Assembly: GCA_011800155.1 (NCBI GenBank)
Contig: CM022376.1
Location: 1,612,001-1,676,000, forward strand
DNA length: 64,000 nt
Direction: 5' to 3'
Source: Flammulina velutipes
Taxonomy: Eukaryota; Basidiomycota; Agaricomycetes; Agaricales; Physalacriaceae
Part shown: positions 45,025 to 56,373 of the stretch, one piece after another
How positions within the stretch are numbered: the stretch's first letter is position 1
Layout: the number at the start of each line of letters is the position of its first letter
Notes under the pieces: model-generated
What the model was told of the DNA's origin: nothing
The model's database searches: none
What the model saw: only the letters and a program-made list of their open reading frames with translations
Position numbers and translations under genes: made by a program

Positions 45025-45072
45025 TGTTGTTGTAGAGTGGGTGTTGGTTTGGGTATAACTTTTGGAGCCGAC

Positions 45073-45106
45073 ATTTATACGAAGCCTAGACGGCGGCATA
45101 CCACCG
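45073..45106 (-). promoter_or_regulatory. SDR copy F core promoter
   Basis: TTCGTATAAATG (TATA 45073-45079 on minus) preceded by CGGTGGTATGCCG (45094-45106 on minus), a two-base variant of the 13-mer before copies B and D. Confidence 0.55.
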
Positions 45107-45909
45107 ACCGATCCCGAAAGACGGCGGTAAATGTATAGTAGATGGTCCTGGTTTGTAATTGAGTACAAATCAAGTTGTCGTTGATAGAGGTACCCACGAA
45201 GGAATATATCTCAGTCTGGCGGAGTCGCGGCAAAACCCCCGGTCTCGAGCACTACCAGGATGTGTTTCTATCTTCGAATTATAGGGCACACGGCGAGAAG
45301 ACGGGAGTATAAGGGGAAAAATTCGACCATAATCCACGCCCTTGATACCGTACGAGGAGAGCGAACCGGCCAGGAGAACAAGACCGACGATGGACGAACG
45401 TGGCGCCAAAATGTCTCCGGCTCGAGTATTATTCTTAGCAAAGCTCTATATTGAGAGGACTCGTTGTGCAGGGGATGCACCGGACAGGGATGATCGCTGA
45501 CCTCCCACTTCGAGGTTTCGAGAGCAACGAGGAGGACGACCTTCCAAGGTCTTTATTGACGAAGCTTGGGATACTGTGCCACCACACTGCGAGCCTTGGG
45601 TGAGATGAGGATACAGAGATAAATGGATAGGTACTCACCATTGCTAGATCCCCATATCTGGTCTGATTATTACACATATTGAAAGACATGCCAAGAACTT
45701 TGAATAGGCAACCAATTCGCAGGTCAAGATTCCACGCGTCGTCGCTGTCGTACGGAACTCGGCTTCCAGTATCCAGCTTAGAGGTCTTAGACGATATAAG
45801 CATTGTGGTGGTCGTGCATCCATTCACGACGAATTCCTGAACACTAGTAAATATTGAGGTGAGATGGTGATGGTAAGAGGGTAAGCCTAGTAGCTTGCTT
45901 CCTACCATC
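45107..45909. other. Shared promoter region between SDR F (-) and the F-box-like gene (+)
   Basis: Head-to-head genes. No exon of its own; includes GTGGCGC at 45400 and the duplicated block 45732-45840. Confidence 0.6.
45732..45840. repeat. Conserved non-coding block, right arm (inverted partner 25091-25194)
   Basis: On minus reads GGAATTCGTCGTGAATGGATG, ATACTGGAAGCCGAGTTCCG and GACGACGCGTGG, in the same order as the left-arm block. Confidence 0.75.
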
Positions 45910-46838
45910 ATGTCCTCTCCTGGCTCCGATTTCCCTGCTGACCTTGGTCGTATCATCTTCGAACAGGCAGCTGTCGACAGTCGACAGACTGCTTACAATC
46001 TGCTCTTTGTTACCAGAGATGCACGGCATTGGTGTGTTCTTTGTTCAGCTGGGCCTGCCGATTCGCTGATCGTGACCTTTCCAACCACAGGATCGAGCCG
46101 TTACTGTACCGAAGAGTACGGCTCATGGACTCTATCGCAAAATATTACTTCAGCGCAGGCTGTTTGGCACGAAACGATAATTCATTCTTCGTTCGCAACA
46201 TCCGCGAGCTAAGGATGTCAACATCAGATCCGTTCAACGACTACATCTTCATTCGGGATGTCTTCACCAGCGACATCTTCGCCGGCGTAACCCACCTATA
46301 CCTCCGAATGGGCACGATGAAGAAGATCGAAACCACCGGGAATACTTTCAGTTTCCATAGCTTCCCAGATCTTCGACATCTACGTTCCCTCACACACCTC
46401 ATTGTCGACGGATTTGTCTCGGCAGTTGATATTGAGGTGCATCATACCATTACACACCTACAAGTTTGCCCCTCCCCAGAATATGCACTTTCCAGTTCCC
46501 CCCGTTTGTTCTTGGACATATACCCAGCCCTTTCACATCTCATGTTTAACGCCGACGTGGATCGGCGCTGGCAAGGCAAAGTAGAGCAGGTGCTCGCTAG
46601 CCTTCGCAACGACCGTGTCGACTGCTCGGTACGCTGTATCGCCGTTGTGATTTCGAACATCAATGCTAGCTTCGAAGCTGCGTGGTCGGGGCTACGTGAA
46701 ATAGATCCACGTCTTGTGCTCGTCAACTGTGGTCCAAGATGCGCGAGAGACGATGTTATGGAGGCCGACAAATTGTTGCCCCGAAGTTTTGACTTCTGGG
46801 AACAGTTGGAGACTTTTGTAACGCGTGGTAGTAAGTAG
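45910..46838 (+). CDS. F-box-like hypothetical protein (family copy 3, intact right-arm copy)
   Basis: Two exons, about 290 residues. N-terminus SSPGSDFPADLGRIIFEQA, then VDSRQTAYNLLFVTRDARHW, with the intron splitting the Trp codon before IEPLLYRRVRL. Repeats follow: NIRELRMSTSDPFNDYIFIR, FAGVTHLYLRMGTMKKIE, FPDLRHLRSLTHLIVDGFVS, VHHTITHLQVCPSPEYA, YPALSHLMFNADVDRRWQG, VRCIAVVISNINASFEAAW. The C-terminus is DPRLVLVNCGPRCARDDVME, LLPRSFDFWEQLETF. It is collinear with 39071-39974 and with the broken left-arm copy 24396-25025. The N-terminal helix pair suggests an F-box, and the repeats an LRR-like solenoid. Function inferred only. Confidence 0.75.
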
Positions 46839-47040
46839 AGTCGATAAACTCTCCCGTGTCACTGTTGCCCTCAAATCTTGTGGTAGTAAGGGTCACGATT
46901 GTGGAGGGCTGTCGCGATCGTGTAGCTTCAATAGCATTGACATCCGATGATACTAAGTATTATATGGTGGGCTCGTGTGCAAAGGATTGACGCTACATCC
47001 ACCATTGGACCCTTTCCTCGCTTGTCATCTTACCACCATC

Positions 47041-47397
47041 ATGTCCTTTCCATTTTCTAAATTGCCCGTCGAGCTCATTCGCGAGATATTTGAACATGCA
47101 GCGTTTGACGATCCTAAGGCAGCATTTAATCTACTCTTCCTATACCGAAGACTGACTCTTCAACATGCAATCATCAAAGTTGACTTTGATCTGTGTCGTT
47201 TGGAACGAAGGAATGACGCATTCTTCTCCCGTACTGTCCGCGAGCTAAGGATGTCGACGGACTTGTCATCACTCAGTCTTCTTCACCTTTGCACCGGCAC
47301 AACATGTCAAAAAGTCACTGTGGCGCAACTCTCAACTACGAACAATAAACTAAAAATAGATGCCTCGTCTTCAGAACATAGCCTTCGATGGATGTAA
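47041..47397 (+). pseudogene. Truncated F-box-like family member
   Basis: A 118-codon frame starts SFPFSKLPVELIREIFEHAA, then FDDPKAAFNLLFLYRRLTLQ. This is the best F-box-like N-terminus of the family (LPxELIxxIFExA). It continues FDLCRLERRNDAFFSRTVRE with LRMSTD, matching family exon 2, then departs into unrelated sequence. The intron, the IEPxLYxR segment and the whole C-terminal half are missing. Likely a decayed tandem copy of 45910; expression as a bare F-box fragment cannot be excluded. Confidence 0.65.
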
Positions 47398-47748
47398 TCC
47401 TGGGATGTTGTCATAGACAAAGTGTAGCCCCTTCACAAAATCATAGGAGCCAAGAGGCAGTGCTTGCTAATTTACAAGTTGTGGCTTGTTTCTAAGCTCC
47501 TTCATTCCTTACGCTTACGGTCATCTCTAAATAGTAGAGTCCACATGATAGCATTGAACTCTACTAGGTTTGTGCCTACACATCAAGTGGATGTGTTCTC
47601 TAATGTTCAGAGGTGGATCGGAGTTGTCTCTGGATATCTCTCAGACACCGTCATCGCCCGTCTCAGGCGCCACTTCCCGACGGACTACTTAAACCACTGG
47701 TATTTCCCTGCTATCAAACAACTCATCATCATCCTTATTAACAACAAT
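47398..47748. other. Short intergenic region
   Basis: Open in frame upstream of 47749 to 47464, but without family similarity; treated as leader. GCGCCAC at 47667. Confidence 0.5.
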
Positions 47749-48635
47749 ATGTCTCTCTCAATCCAGAAACCGTATACATCTCCGAGTCTCTTCAAGCGCT
47801 TTACCACAAACTCCCCACCCATCTCTGCTTCTGAGCTACACACCCTTCATGACTTACGCTCTGAAGCTGTCACTTCCGCCTTTATCACACTCGACGGCAA
47901 CGAAGGCGACATCCGCGTAGAACCCTTTGTCAAAGTCACTGAGCTGACCGTCAACTTAATCAACGCGCCCTCCCTCATCATCATCGCCACTGCGCTTGAC
48001 CAATTCCCGAGCACGCGAACCCTACGTATCAACATAGCAAGCCGTAAGGCTGAGCCGGATTCGAAGAAGATCTTGAAGCGTCGCCGGAATGCTGAACGTC
48101 GGACTCGGGCTGCCCCTAAAGGCCTCTCTGAGATCCTATCACACCTCGCTGCACTATATTTGACGGGATGGCACGATGATATCTGCGAATGGATCTGTTC
48201 GACGACCTCTGGCGCAATCCAATGGCTTGATATCATCGAATGCGGACGCTCCTACGCTGCACCAAGGGAGGCTGAGCTCATCCAGCGCCTTCTAGACAAT
48301 AACAAATGGGTATATTCTATGAAATTGATAACTTTCTATCCACGTCAGTTTCCCCTTTTTTACGGTCATGGCAGTCTTACTGACAATATCTCACAGTAAA
48401 GCTCAACCTTTCACATCTCGTCGAGCTTGCGTCTTTGCAGATAACTGTGGCGCCACATAGCGAGTCTGTCACCAGATCTACTGTGGCGACGATTCCTGCG
48501 AGTACAAAGTGTGCTGTGATGCTTGTTGAGATTCGTGTCGTGGATCTTGCCAACAAATCTTTGGATCATGCGGAAGCAATGAAACGTCCTACATCGGACT
48601 GGTCAATGAAATTATCAGTTTACGGTCCGGGCTAG
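47749..48635 (+). CDS. LRR-like hypothetical protein (paralogous family, copy 3)
   Basis: Two exons, about 275 residues. Start SLSIQKPYTSPSLFKRFTTN; core GDIRVEPFVKVTELTVNLIN, then APSLIIIATALDQFPSTRTL, SHLAALYLTGWHDDICEWIC, IQWLDIIECGRSY, ELIQRLLDNNKWVYSM. Exon 2 LKLNLSHLVELASLQITVAP and VATIPASTKCAVMLVEIRV ends at TAG 48633-48635. It is the mirror-arm partner of the gene at 22812-23776, with the intron at the equivalent place. A basic insert (KKILKRRRNAERRTRAA) is longer than in the partner. Function unknown. Confidence 0.73.
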
Positions 48636-48869
48636 TACTTACTTACAGAAGTTATACCAAAGATAAATATACCATTAACCATCATCAGTCAAGCTTCCTC
48701 CTTGATCAATTCGACCATCTATAGACCTTTGCGCCACACGATGTTAGGCCCCTAACCCTGGGCCACGGCATCGGCATTACGTCCGTGGTTCACGTGCACC
48801 AATTCCAAAAATTATCGAAATTCTTACCTTCATTTACTACCGTCATCGTCGTTGCCGACGCCGAGCACG

Positions 48870-51800
48870 ATGTTTGCTCGCTGTGCTGTACAGCGCGCAG
48901 AGACGACTTTGCTGTCGTCTCGCCAGGGCCTTGCCCGTCCTGCTCGACTCTACTCGACACCCTCAAAACGCGCAAGCGGTCCTGCTGCTGCTTTCGCCAC
49001 TTCTCCTGCGCCAACGGACGTCTATCCTTCCCATTTATACACCCCAAGCACTCCCTCGACGTCCAACACTGTTATGGAAAGCTTTCTGAACCAGCCCAGG
49101 AGCTACACATTCCTTCCTTCACTGCGACCTATCGACAGCGATTCTGGTGTCAATGCAGAATGGTACGGTGAAACGGAGACTCAGGACACCTTGTCTATCA
49201 TAAACGCGTGTCTGCACAACACGTACGACGTCCCCCGAGCCATGTCTATCTTCAAGAATTTACGGGAACGCTGGGACAAACGGCCCATTCTGGATGCTCC
49301 CATCTACAATGCATTCCTGGAGGCGTATTTAATTATGGCAACGGAAAACGAACTTGAAAATGCACAGACGTGGTTCGAGCACATATGGAAGCTGTTCAAC
49401 GAGATGAGGCGACCACCAGACAGTGTCGTCCCAAATCATACGACGTATGCCATCCTGGCGCTGGCTCAGCATCGGTGAGTGATCAAGTATATCTTCAAAA
49501 ACTGGACTTGAGCTCAATACGCGCTAGACTTCCAAAGGAGCTCGCCTCAGTCTCGCCATTCGACTACAGAGACCTGCTCTCTGAAATCCTTTCTCATAAG
49601 CTCGAGATCGAGCGTATTGTCGTAGATCGTATCTTTTCCGACTCCGAAGAGGCTGCAGCCGTAATCAAGGCTTTCTCCCGCGCAGCTATTCAGCTCAACC
49701 TCCCCCAAGTAGTCTCTGTCCTTGGTCAGACCGAAGCACTCGGCATGACCCACCCAGATATTCTGGACACAGTACCCGACGCCAAACCTGTCCTCAAGCG
49801 CATTGTACAGGTAAAGATTGTCCTACTCTCCCTTAAACCGAGACTCAAAATTTTCTAGAGATCCTCAGACGGTTCGGAAGAAAAGGAAGTCGAGCAGGTT
49901 CCATTCAACATCAACAACCTCCGCCGCCACCTTTCTCAAGTCAACTTCGCAAGGCGCATCATCCCCGATGACCTCGCAGCGCGTCAAAAGCTTCTGGAAG
50001 AATCTGTTTACGAGGTTGCCGTCGAGCGATTAAAGCACGAGAGCGAAGAGATCGAGAAGCTTGGTTTGACCACTGGGTTCCCCAGGAACTTGAGGTCGTG
50101 GATGTGGGAATGGCATACCAAGTTGACGACAAGGCTGGAAAGCGAGATTCACAAGATTCAGGCCGTAGAGTCGCGTCGACGCCCCACTGGTGGCCGCCCG
50201 CTATCTCAGTACTTGTTCCTCGTCAAGCCGGAACGACTCTCCCTCTTGACGATCATGGAGGTCATGTCTCTTCACGGGAGCGGTGGTGTTGCAAAGGGAA
50301 TGAAAACTACTCGGTTATTGCTCACGGTCGGGAGAGCGGTGGAGATGGAGTACAAAGCGCAGATGTGCAGAACGCACAACATCTCGCTTCCGTCACTAAA
50401 ACACGCTGCCCAACCGGGCTACTTTTCGAATCTGGGATACAGTAGCTTACTGGAACGACGGCTCACGGCGGCACGGCTTGTGACGGACAACGAGGCATGG
50501 ACAGCGAAATGGACACAAGTGACAAGGTCTCAGATTGGTGGACTACTCATCGATGCATTGATGGACGTCGCCAAAGTTGTGCGAACTGGTACGGACATCA
50601 ACGGAGAAACTATGTATGTTCATCCTTTTCCTTTGTGGGTTTCCCCCTCTAACATGTTTGGTTTTAGAACTGAAGAACAGCCCGCATTCTACCATGGATA
50701 CGAATACACTCACGGACATAAACTTGGAACGATACGGCTCAACGATGAAATTGCCAATGCGATGGAAAAAGACAGTCTACATGGTACTATTCATCCTCGA
50801 CATCTGCCAATGTTGGTTCCTCCACGGCCTTGGGTCGCTCCAGAATCTGGCGGATACTACTATAATCGGAGTGAGTCTTTTCATTTGACCTACTCTCGTC
50901 TTGCTAAGACTCAATCGTTCCAGCTCAAGCTATGCGGTACAAAGATTGTGTTGAACAGGCTAGTTACATGCGCCATGCCTCCGCGATGGGAAACGTAGAA
51001 CTGATCTACGCTGGCTTGGATGTGTTGGGCTCTACTCCCTGGGTGATCAACCAGAAGATATTCGATGTCGTCTTAAAGGTATGGAACACTGGCGAAGGGC
51101 TCGGCAAGCTTCCTCCCTCGGTGTATCCTGTACCTGAGCCAGAACTACCAGCGGACCATACTGCGAAGGAAAAATCCGTGTATCTCGCCAAGTTGCGTGT
51201 GTGGCACCAGGAGAAGGCAAACAACCACTCGAAGCGCTGCAGTGTCAACTACAAGATTGAAATTGCTCGTTCAGTGAGTTGCACTGCGTTTTGATTTGGT
51301 CGTCGAACTGACACGTAGGCTAGTTACTGGGTGACAAGATTTACCAGCCTCATAACCTCGATTTCCGCGGGCGTGCCTATCCCATCCCGCCGCATCTTAA
51401 TCACATCGGAGACGACTTGAGTCGAGGCCTGCTCAAGTTTGCGGAATCCAAACCGTTAGGCGAGCGTGGATTGCGATGGTTGAAGATCCATCTTGCCAAC
51501 TTGTCCGGATACGACAAAGCCAACTTCGAGGAGCGCGTACTCTACGTCGAAGAGCGACTGGATGACATCTTTGACAGTGCGACGCAACCATTAACTGTGA
51601 GCATATCCATCCATCTGGTAGGAGTCAGCTAAAATTCGATTTCCTCCAGGGCAATGGCTGGTGGATGAAGGCAGAGGATCCCTGGCAGTGTCTCGCTACA
51701 TGTATCGAACTTCACGCAGCTTTGACCTCCCCCGACCCACATGCATTCATGTCTTCCCAGCCGGTACATCAGGACGGAACCTGTAACGGTCTTCAGCATT

Positions 51801-53266
51801 ACGCTGCCTTGGGTGGCGATTCCCGTGGTGCCCAACAAGTCAACCTTGCCGCCGGTGAACGCCCTTCGGACGTATACACGTACGTGGCGAAAATGGTGGA
51901 GGCGAAGATTGCAAAGGACGTGGAGAAGGGGGACCCGACAGCCAAAGCGCTTATGAACCGCGTCTCGAGAAAGGTGGTGAAGCAGACTGTGATGACTACG
52001 GTGTATGGAGTGACATACATTGGCGCGAAGGACCAGATCGCGAAGCAGATCAAAGCCCTTGAGATCTTCAATGAAGAAGATTCTTGGGCGATGTCTAGCT
52101 ACTTGGCTAAGGAGGTACGTTTCTTATCCAAGCTGTACGATGAACCGCTTGGCTCAATGATACCCTCGATAGGTCTTGGCGTGTATTGGCGATCTTTTCA
52201 CTGGGGCTAAAGATATCATGAACTGGCTCAATATCTGCGCTCGCCTCATCTCTAGGGCTATTCCCGAGGACCGGATACCGGAGGCGATCAAAGAGTACAA
52301 CGAGAAGCAGGGACTGGACGTCACTCATCTACCTTTGGACCGATTAAAAAAGGAACAGCTCACTTCCGTTGTGTGGACGACTCCGCTTGGACTTCCGATT
52401 GTACAGCCGTACAGGAAAACGAAGAAGAGGCAGATTATGACCAAGGTACAAACGGTGTACATCTCGGACCCGAATTCCATCAACGAGGGTGAGTGTCTTG
52501 GTCTTTTTCGTGATTGATACCTGGCTGACATTTTTGCGATAGTCAACGCGATGAAGCAAGCTTCTGCATTCCCGCCCAATTTCATTCATAGTTTGGATGC
52601 TACGCACATGATGCTTTCTGCGCTCGAATGCCAGGTATGCTTTTCATCAGTCACTCGGTATGCGGGCATTTGTTAACTTGACTTATTTAGACACAAGGGT
52701 TAACGTTCGCTGCTGTGCATGATTCGTACTGGACACACGCATGTAGTGTTGATCCAATGTCGGTGATCATTAGGGACACATTCATTGCTTTGCATTCATC
52801 GGATGTCTTGGGCAAGCTTCGTGAGGAGGTGTGTATATCCCGATCTCCAATGCTGAGTACGTTAACTGACGGTATCTGATAGTTTATGGAACGATACAAA
52901 GGATACAAGATTCCTGTAGCTCATATGATGACCGCCAGCATGATGAAGGGGTTGAAGGAAACCGGTGTCGATTTGTGTCTGGGTGATGACGTTTCTAAGG
53001 ACGCTATCATCGAGGACGATGAGGAGGAGGAGGTCCACATCAAATTGAGCGACGACTTGGATGCGGGCGAGTTTGACGACGAAGAGGAGGTGGAGGCAGA
53101 GGTGAAACCTAAGAAGAAGAGGAAGTACAGGAAGAAATCTGACACCGGGGCTCTGGACAAAGTGGCGGGGAGGTTCATGCTGTTGACGGACGTGCTGCCG
53201 CCAGTACCGCAAAAGGGAGATTTCCGAGTGGAGGCTATCAAGGCCTCGCAGTACTTCTTCTCATGA
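48870..53266 (+). CDS. RPO41: Mitochondrial DNA-directed RNA polymerase
   Basis: About 12-13 exons encode roughly 1,300 residues. The N-terminus ([18 protein letters not shown]) is a mitochondrial presequence; a PPR-like helical region follows ([37 protein letters not shown]). The C-terminal half is a T7-like single-subunit polymerase: [39 protein letters not shown] (motif A, catalytic Asp in QDG), [17 protein letters not shown] (motif B with K and Y), IHSLDATHM and [14 protein letters not shown] (motif C, catalytic Asp in HDS). It ends in [14 protein letters not shown]. It transcribes the mitochondrial genome. Odd: an acid-then-base insert of about 70 residues (about 53000-53150) sits before the last conserved strand. 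Confidence 0.95.
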
Positions 53267-53624
53267 TCATTGATTCGTCCGCTGCATTTTCATTTTCTGT
53301 TTGCATCGCATCTTCCACCGTCGCTATCTTATTTGCATATCTTTTGGTTTTGCCCCCATCTATAATGTATTTATTACCGTACAGTATTACACAGTAGACG
53401 TAGACTCGGTAGAGGGTAGTCGAGCAAGTCTGGATGAAAAAATGTTGGAAGGGTCTTGGGCTCAACGCATTGGCGTGGCCTGAGGTGTTGTGGAACAGCA
53501 TCAGAGGTGTATGTGTGTTAGGAATTGACATTTCCATGGTGTGTCCCCGTAGCCAACGCGTTCTCGATTGTCATCGCAAAGTGATATTAGGAGTTCTTGT
53601 TCAGGTGCGACAACTTGAAAGCCT
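53267..53624. other. Convergent 3' ends, no gene
   Basis: Between the stop of RPO41 (plus) and the stop of the next gene (minus). Confidence 0.55.
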
Positions 53625-54707
53625 CTACACTCTGAATCGGCCGTCTCTGGTGCAACTGTCTAAAGTGCGGTCAAGGACATCACTTAAATCGCTTCTTAGC
53701 CAATGGACTTCGTTCCAGATAGCCCCTCGAACGTCAGCTACTGACGGCCTTCGATGTAATCGCTTAGCCCGAGACTGCGTGGTTCTCCGAGTCATCGAAT
53801 GAGCGAGGATCAGCAGATGATATAGAGCGTTATGTCGGTCTTTGACAATCACCGCAAGGAGGTGCGCGCGTGCCATGTCTTCCGCCGGAACTGAAAGCAT
53901 TTCTTCGTACAAGCATCTCCGTTCACCCAAGTCCAGAAGGTTGAAAGGGGCCATGAAGCGTTTCTGTTCCTCGTCGGGGTTTGCCTTGAGGAATTTTCCA
54001 CGGCCAATTCTGTGGATTGCGTCCCAGCAAAGGAGTTGTCCTGCTGTAAGGGAAAGTATTAGGGTCAAGGGGAAGTACCAGCGAAGATGTAACTCACCAT
54101 TATCGTACCAGCGATTCTTTGACTTCAACGCTGTAGAGATCGCTACATCAAGTGAAAGCCTCCATCCTAGCTCTAGATGGTGGCACCATTTAGCATAGTC
54201 ACCTCCAGGAGTAGGGATGATAATGGGCTCACCCTCCGACAGTCCTTTCCCGCTTTCGTAAGTTATGCTTGCTGCGTCTTCCCGTCTTTTGGCTAACTTT
54301 AACTCGGCAAAGTCGGCCTCCATCTCGCGGAATTCATCGTCGCTCTCATCGAATAGGAACCTGCTCTCCTCGAACAATTTGTCACATTTACGGCTGATCT
54401 CGACAAACTGCCGGTCATTTTCTCGTCTGGTCTTCCATGATTTGTAGTCGCGCTCTCGAATACTCTCCTCGAACAAGCGATCACTATCCATGAACAAACG
54501 TTTGATTTCTGAGACATCTGATGCAGCTCTGAGAGCTCGCAACCTCAGGCTGGATCTCTGGACAAATAAAGCAAATTAGTGGCGTTTAGCACGTAGGGAA
54601 TCTGATTTCAGACGTACTCTGCGGGACGTGTGACCTTCCTTCACAGGTGTTGTCGGAATTGCCTTCGTATTGGCAGGTGTCGGATTGGTGGGGAACATTT
54701 TGACCAT
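53625..54707 (-). CDS. Hypothetical protein with N-terminal coiled coil
   Basis: Two or three exons, about 310-330 residues. The first exon (VKMFPTNPTPANTKAIPTTP) is Pro/Thr-rich. Then comes a strongly charged helical region with a repeated DSDRLFEES / CDKLFEESRFLFDESDDEF pattern and FAELKLAKRREDAASI. The C-terminal half is WCHHLELGWRLSLDVAISTA, LLCWDAIHRIGRGKF, MAPFNLLDLGERRCLYEEML, RAHLLAVIVKDRHNALYHLL. A 54-nt stretch near 54044-54098 has GT-AG ends but is also open in frame, so it may be intron or exon. No known domain recognised; membrane or signal sequences are absent. Convergent to RPO41. Confidence 0.65.
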
Positions 54708-55028
54708 GGAGGGAAGGTAAAGGAGTCTGAGGCTGAGACATGGGTGGTGTTTTGAGAATACGGCAGATGATTAATACACTCCCGTGATTTTATACCCTAT
54801 TTTAGGATACAAAATGCGCTATCTGGATGAGATAATTAATACTGATCAGTAACAGCATTATACGCCACAGTAATAAACTGGATCACCAACCTCGAAGACT
54901 CGATCATACACATTCTCATCACGACATATTATTGTCGTTCATCAAAGACTCATGAGGTGCGAGCCATCCATCAACCATTCCTAGCAACGACTTAGTAATT
55001 GCGCCACATTCCCGATGAGTCGGAATAA
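54708..55028. other. Intergenic
   Basis: No gene; GCGCCAC at 55001-55007. Confidence 0.5.
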
Positions 55029-55322
55029 CTAAGCCCTAACATTGAGGATCAGACATTTATGCGCTTCGAGCGTGAGCGTGTTATTCCTACAAAAAAGTAC
55101 GAGCCTTCGAATTCTGCATTGTTGTTGAAGGCCATCCACGATCCTATTCAAAGTGTTCTTCTGTGAATGACACGGCGCACGCTTGGTGTGGACAATCCAT
55201 AACTCTAAGAGACTAGAGGCGAGAAAGGATGGAGGAGATGAAAGCTTGGGAGCTATCAAGGAATGCTTTTTCCCAGATATGAGATGAACTGAGACAGGAA
55301 AGTCAGAAGACGGAGAGGACAT
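55029..55322 (-). pseudogene. Possible truncated relic of the F-box-like family
   Basis: A 97-codon frame opens SSPSSDFPVSVHLISGKKHS. Only the first residues (SSPxSDFP, as in the 45910 gene) and a late RRLVLFCRNNTLTLEAH piece (compare RRIAILISGLDVQSEAT) recall the family; the middle is unrelated. Call is weak. Confidence 0.3.
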
Positions 55323-55590
55323 GGTGGGAAGACGACAAGGGAGAAATGGTGGGGATCATATATCAAATTTGGTCATAATAACATACTTCCCTATCTTAAA
55401 ATTCTTGAGACTTAGGCCTCAGCAAGATATTACATTGCATGTGCTGATGGGCTCAGATATATTGTCAAAACTCAATCAGGCAGCGCCACACAAGAGAATT
55501 CGGAGATAGCACTCGGCAAACGCCGACCATTTGTTTGTTTCAATTTCCAGCGGGTCACTCAACCCCGCACCAACTTGTGATCATACCACC

Positions 55591-56373
55591 ATGATGCTCC
55601 TTCCTCTCCTGCTCGCTATTCCTTCTTTTGTTTCGGCGGCGGTATATACCGTTGGTGTTGGGAAAGACGAGACGACGGGGTAAGTATTCGCCTTTGCATT
55701 TCTAACGTAACATTCTAATAACACACCTTCCAACAGACGAAAGGGCATTGGTTTCGACCCTTCGGCCATACATCCTCAGGCAGGGGACACTATCGTCTTT
55801 GAATTCCGCAGTGGAACTCACAGCGTTGTCGGTACGCGCCTCAACTTCATGAATCCAGCTGCAACCTGATCCCGACGTGTCACAGCCTCTTCATTCGATG
55901 CCCCATGCACGCCTAGCGGAGGCTTCGACAGTGGTGTCTTTACCGTGGCAGCCGACCTCGAAGTCGACGCGCAAGGCCTTCCAACCGCTACACTTGAGGT
56001 CAGCAACACGGACCCAATTTGGTGAGATCACACGCCACATGGTTTTCGGTGATGCATGCTCAACAATGATTGTAACACAAGGCTCTTCGACCAAGCCAGC
56101 GGCGAATGCACGAAAGGCGCCGTTCTCTCCGTGAACCCAACTCTCACGCAGCAGGCCGGTCAGTTCAAAGAAAACTCGTTGACTGCCACCGAGCCCCCCG
56201 CCTCATCGAGCACTGAATCGGCGGGAGACGCCTCCTCCACTGGCACGTCTGACGCCGCGTCTCCGTCGAACTCGGCTTCTTCTAACGACGATACCGACTC
56301 GGACGCTGCCACCCAGAACGCTGTTTCCCTCTTCGCTGTTGTGTCCGGCATTCTCTTCCTAGCGCTTCCTTGA
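55591..56373 (+). CDS. GPI-type extracellular cupredoxin-like protein lacking most copper ligands
   Basis: Four exons, about 195-200 residues. Signal peptide LLPLLLAIPSFVSA, then AVYTVGVGKDETTG, RKGIGFDPSAIHPQAGDTIV and FEFRSGTHSVVASSFDAPCT, PSGGFDSGVFTVA, TLEVSNTDPIWLFDQASGEC, TKGAVLSVNP. This is the phytocyanin/plastocyanin-like domain common in fungal 'extracellular serine-rich proteins'. The usual ligand set is His (here GTHSVV, present), Cys in WFYC (here WLFD), His in xHC (here GEC) and Met in GM (here GA), so three of four ligands are replaced. A Ser/Thr/Ala-rich stalk and a terminal hydrophobic tail (SLFAVVSGILFLALP) indicate GPI anchoring. It probably acts as a non-copper binding or structural surface protein. 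Confidence 0.82.
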
